From Chimonanthus salicifolius (lineage: Eukaryota; Streptophyta; Magnoliopsida; Laurales; Calycanthaceae): a stretch of DNA of 64,000 bases. Shown one piece after another: positions 61,307-64,000 of the stretch (positions are counted from its first letter, which is position 1; every line of letters begins with the position of its first letter). Position numbers and translations under genes: made by a program. The stretch covers positions 34,464,180 to 34,528,179 of the forward strand of contig CM023540.1 in NCBI GenBank assembly GCA_013350335.1. The letters run 5' to 3'. The notes beneath the pieces are model-generated. The model ran no database searches. It was not told the DNA's origin and saw nothing but the letters and a program-made list of their open reading frames with translations.

Positions 61307-61711
61307 ATGAAGATGATTGATGCAGAGGAGGAGAAGAAAAAGGAAATTAGTGTTTTGAACGGAAAAACCTGTCACGCCGGCGACGACGTGGACGAAAACG
61401 GCGATGACGTCGAAGACGAAGACGGTGACAGCGAAGAGGAGGACGCAGTGGAGGAGGTTGTAGAAGGGAAAGAAGACGACGACGAGGAAGAGGATGATGA
61501 TGATGATGACGATGACGACGACACCGACGACGACGAAGACGAAGATGATGTTGCCGAGGTCGTTCGTGGAACTGGACCGCAGGTCCAGTCCGTGGACGAT
61601 GAAGACGACGACGATGACGATGACGATGAGGACGATGAAGACGACGATGACGAGGGAGACGATGATGACGACGATGGAGAGGGAAACGACGACGATGACG
61701 ACGGAGAAGAG
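61307..61711 (+). CDS. First exon of an Asp/Glu-rich acidic protein (partial)
   Basis: The 135 codons from the ATG at 61307 end at GAG|GTATAT, a good donor in frame, after which coding quality is lost in T- and A-rich sequence. The N-terminal 35 residues are mixed (MKMIDAEEEKKKEISVLNGK). The rest is almost all Asp and Glu in runs, broken by one ordinary segment, VAEVVRGTGPQVQSV. GAT and GAC are mixed within the runs, so this is not a simple trinucleotide expansion and selection on the acidic residues is plausible. Highly acidic plant proteins of this sort are usually nuclear, histone- or chaperone-associated, or Ca-binding; none of these is shown here. I did not find the following exons; they may lie in the remaining 2.3 kb or beyond the window. 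Confidence 0.6.
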
Positions 61712-64000
61712 GTATATTTCTTCAACTTTTCTTTTCCTTTCCGTTTAAAATTTTATCTATTTATCACTTTTTTTTTAAAAAAAAAATTGCTGTGCTAAAT
61801 TTTTTCACTTTATTTATGCCTTTTTTTTTTTTCTCAGATCTTTGATGTGAATAAAAAATGATTTTTGTTTATTCTTATTTGTTAATTACCTTCTTGCACT
61901 TCTTTGTGTGCCGTTGTATTTCCTTGTAGTTTTTTTTATCCTTTTCTAAATAATTTCCATTTTGCTCTTTCTAATAATGTCTATCTTAAAATTTCCAACT
62001 CGTACTCGTGAGGCTTGAGACTGTTTATTAAAACTTTAATTTAGTTACTTATATATATTGATTAAAATGCATAAAAATATCAGACAATAAATTCGGAAAA
62101 ATATCGCTATATTTGATCATCATAATTTTATAAATTTTGATTTGAAAAATCCATCACCATAAATATATTAGAAATTTCTCGCTGTTCATCTTACTGATTT
62201 TCTCACTCAAAATTTGGAGCTCAGATCGGAAGGGGGAGACAGGAGGGTGCACCAAATATGAGTACCCTAAATATGGGTGACCTGGTAAGGGAGGGGGCCT
62301 TTTAGAACGTTTATTTGGTTTTCCACTTTTTTATTGGTAATAATATAGTCGTATTTTTGGGGAATTTATTTTTGCTTTATTTTGTTTAGTTGCTATAAAT
62401 TTCGTTTTTATCAAATTTGGTCCATATATCCTACTCTATATCTACTTTGATGTTAATTTTTATCGGCTTCTGTAATAAAAGTCACCGATTCATCCCCTCT
62501 CTCACACGTGTGTGTTATTTGAGCCCTTCATCAAAGGGTTCACTGAGTTTTATCAAATCCACTGATGCGCAGTGTTTTTCTATTTTTTTTTAATTTTTTA
62601 TTTTTACTGCCCTTCGGCTTAATTATTAGGTCTTCTGCCTATTTTGGAGAAGGAAGAAAAAGTCTAGGCTCCCTATTGGGTGTGCTGAAAGTCAGAGAAA
62701 TCTTTTTCTTATGCTTGGTATATGGAGTAAAAGTGGAGCTTCATTCTTATCTGAATCTTTTTCGAAACGAGGACTTGTCACTTTTTTTTGTTCTCTTATT
62801 TTTTTTTATGTAACTCTTGATTACCATGTAAAAATGCATGAGAAACTCTCGACTGAGGAATTGATATTTTTCATTTTTCTAATTTAAAATTTTTTCTCAT
62901 CTAATTACAGCATGGAGTTTTCAAAATTTTTTACTCATAACTATTTTTTCTCTAAGAGAAAGTGACGGTGTAGTATAATATACTTGTAATAATATTTTTT
63001 AACTAAGAAATTACCAAATGGATTATTGATGGAGAATCATCTGCCTTTTTTCCTGTTTTCTCCCATCCAAACATACCTATGTTTAATTTTTGAATTTATC
63101 ACCATCTATATTACAAGTCTAAATTATATTATCTAAAAGTTACAAGTGGACGTGATTTAGAAATTGAGTAAAACTGATTATCCTATCCATTGATGTATCT
63201 GGCGTTAGCCTCATTTACCCATTTTGGCCAAAATTTCCTCCATAAGCCTGAGCCAGTATTTATTTTTGGTATACTCGGGCATGGCCGAATATTATAGACA
63301 AATGGAATACTGTGGATTTTGAGAAGAATGATCGATCTGTAACTGGAGCATCAGAATAATGGTCACGGAACATATGCCAATGGGACATGCTAAGCTGACT
63401 GATGTCTTGTATGTAGGGCCCAACTCTGATGGATAGTATTCCAGTTTACATTCTCATGGAAAATTGGCTTCATCTAATTTTATTACTCTTTTATCTAAAG
63501 AGTATAAGTCAAATGATTGAAATGAAAACCAGTTTTAACTGTTGATTTTATGGATATTAGATCACGACATTAGAAAAATTTTAAATGAGATAAAACGTTA
63601 GATGTCAACAGCAAATAGCATATGGCTCATTTGTCTGTAATATGACAATGGGTTCACCTGCGGTCAATCTAGTGGGCTCTATTTTAAATAGGAAAACAAC
63701 AAAGTTTGATTATTGACTCCAAATGTCACTGAAAAAGTTTAATGGTTGAAAGTTTTTTGGAAGTATGAAGAAAGGTATTATTTAATTCTTGGTGTAACTA
63801 AGGGTCAAACTTAGCTTACGGATGCTAGTAAATGTGAGGAGGAGAGGGAGTTTGTGAATTGTTCTATCATTTCTTTTTTCAAAGGCACAGTTGTCATTAT
63901 TATTGTTTTAGTTTTCCCATCTGTTTAGTTATATTAATGGTTATGATAAAAAATTCACCTTTATTTTCGTAGCACCCTAATCACACCCCACTTTGCATGT
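61712..64000. other. Probable intron and downstream DNA of the acidic-protein gene
   Basis: AT- and T-rich, with no exon I can defend. The frame at 62565-62813 is hydrophobic and short, without splice support. Confidence 0.4.

Noticed and set aside
61372..61725. 117-codon poly-Ser frame on the minus strand
   Set aside because: It is the antisense shadow of the GAT/GAC runs in the acidic-protein exon.

Overview
The window is nuclear DNA of a flowering plant. It is AT-rich and gene-sparse, and its genes have plant-type GT-AG introns, some several kb long and filled with transposon debris. The recognisable proteins (a WRKY factor, a DUF538 protein, an STR6-type rhodanese and serine-hydrolase fusion) are plant families. 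I cannot place the lineage more closely.

Layout, left to right. 1-8.8 kb holds no host gene; it carries a CGGGT-rich repeat, a MITE, and a 5'-truncated LINE with a clean 14-bp target-site duplication (TSD). 8.8-11.2 kb is a group IIc WRKY gene resembling WRKY48, with three W-boxes upstream and a one-base frameshift just before its conserved C-terminal tail. 11.7-20 kb holds a tandem repeat, a LINE tail, a second set of tandem repeats, a MITE and microsatellites. 20.4-23.9 kb is a five-exon INSIG-like membrane protein with a transit-peptide-like N-terminus. 25.4-25.8 kb (minus) is a single-exon DUF538 gene. 26-31 kb is repeat-derived. 33.6-43.6 kb is a nine-exon membrane-anchored J-domain protein with a Jiv90 zinc domain (DNAJC14-like). 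Its intron 5 carries a LINE fragment and a tandemly triplicated splice acceptor; its intron 8 carries a SINE. 45.2-56.1 kb (minus) is a nine-exon STR6-type gene (N-terminal region, rhodanese domain, zinc motif, FSH serine hydrolase). Its introns hold two solo LTRs, a second SINE copy and a microsatellite beside a splice donor. 57.7-58.1 kb (minus) is a decayed importin-alpha 3' end. 58.6-59.85 kb holds a second MITE copy and a compound fold-back element. 61.3 kb starts an Asp/Glu-rich acidic protein whose later exons were not found.

The genes do not form one pathway. The clearest locus-level signal is the importin-alpha remnant next to STR6. From memory, the Arabidopsis counterparts are neighbours (At1g09270 and At1g09280), so this looks like conserved gene order with one partner lost. 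Three separate coding sequences (WRKY, STR6, importin remnant) are each out of frame by one extra base, so sequencing or assembly error must be weighed against real lesions.

Exon borders were derived by hand from GT-AG sites, reading frame and remembered family sequences. No alignment or database search was run.
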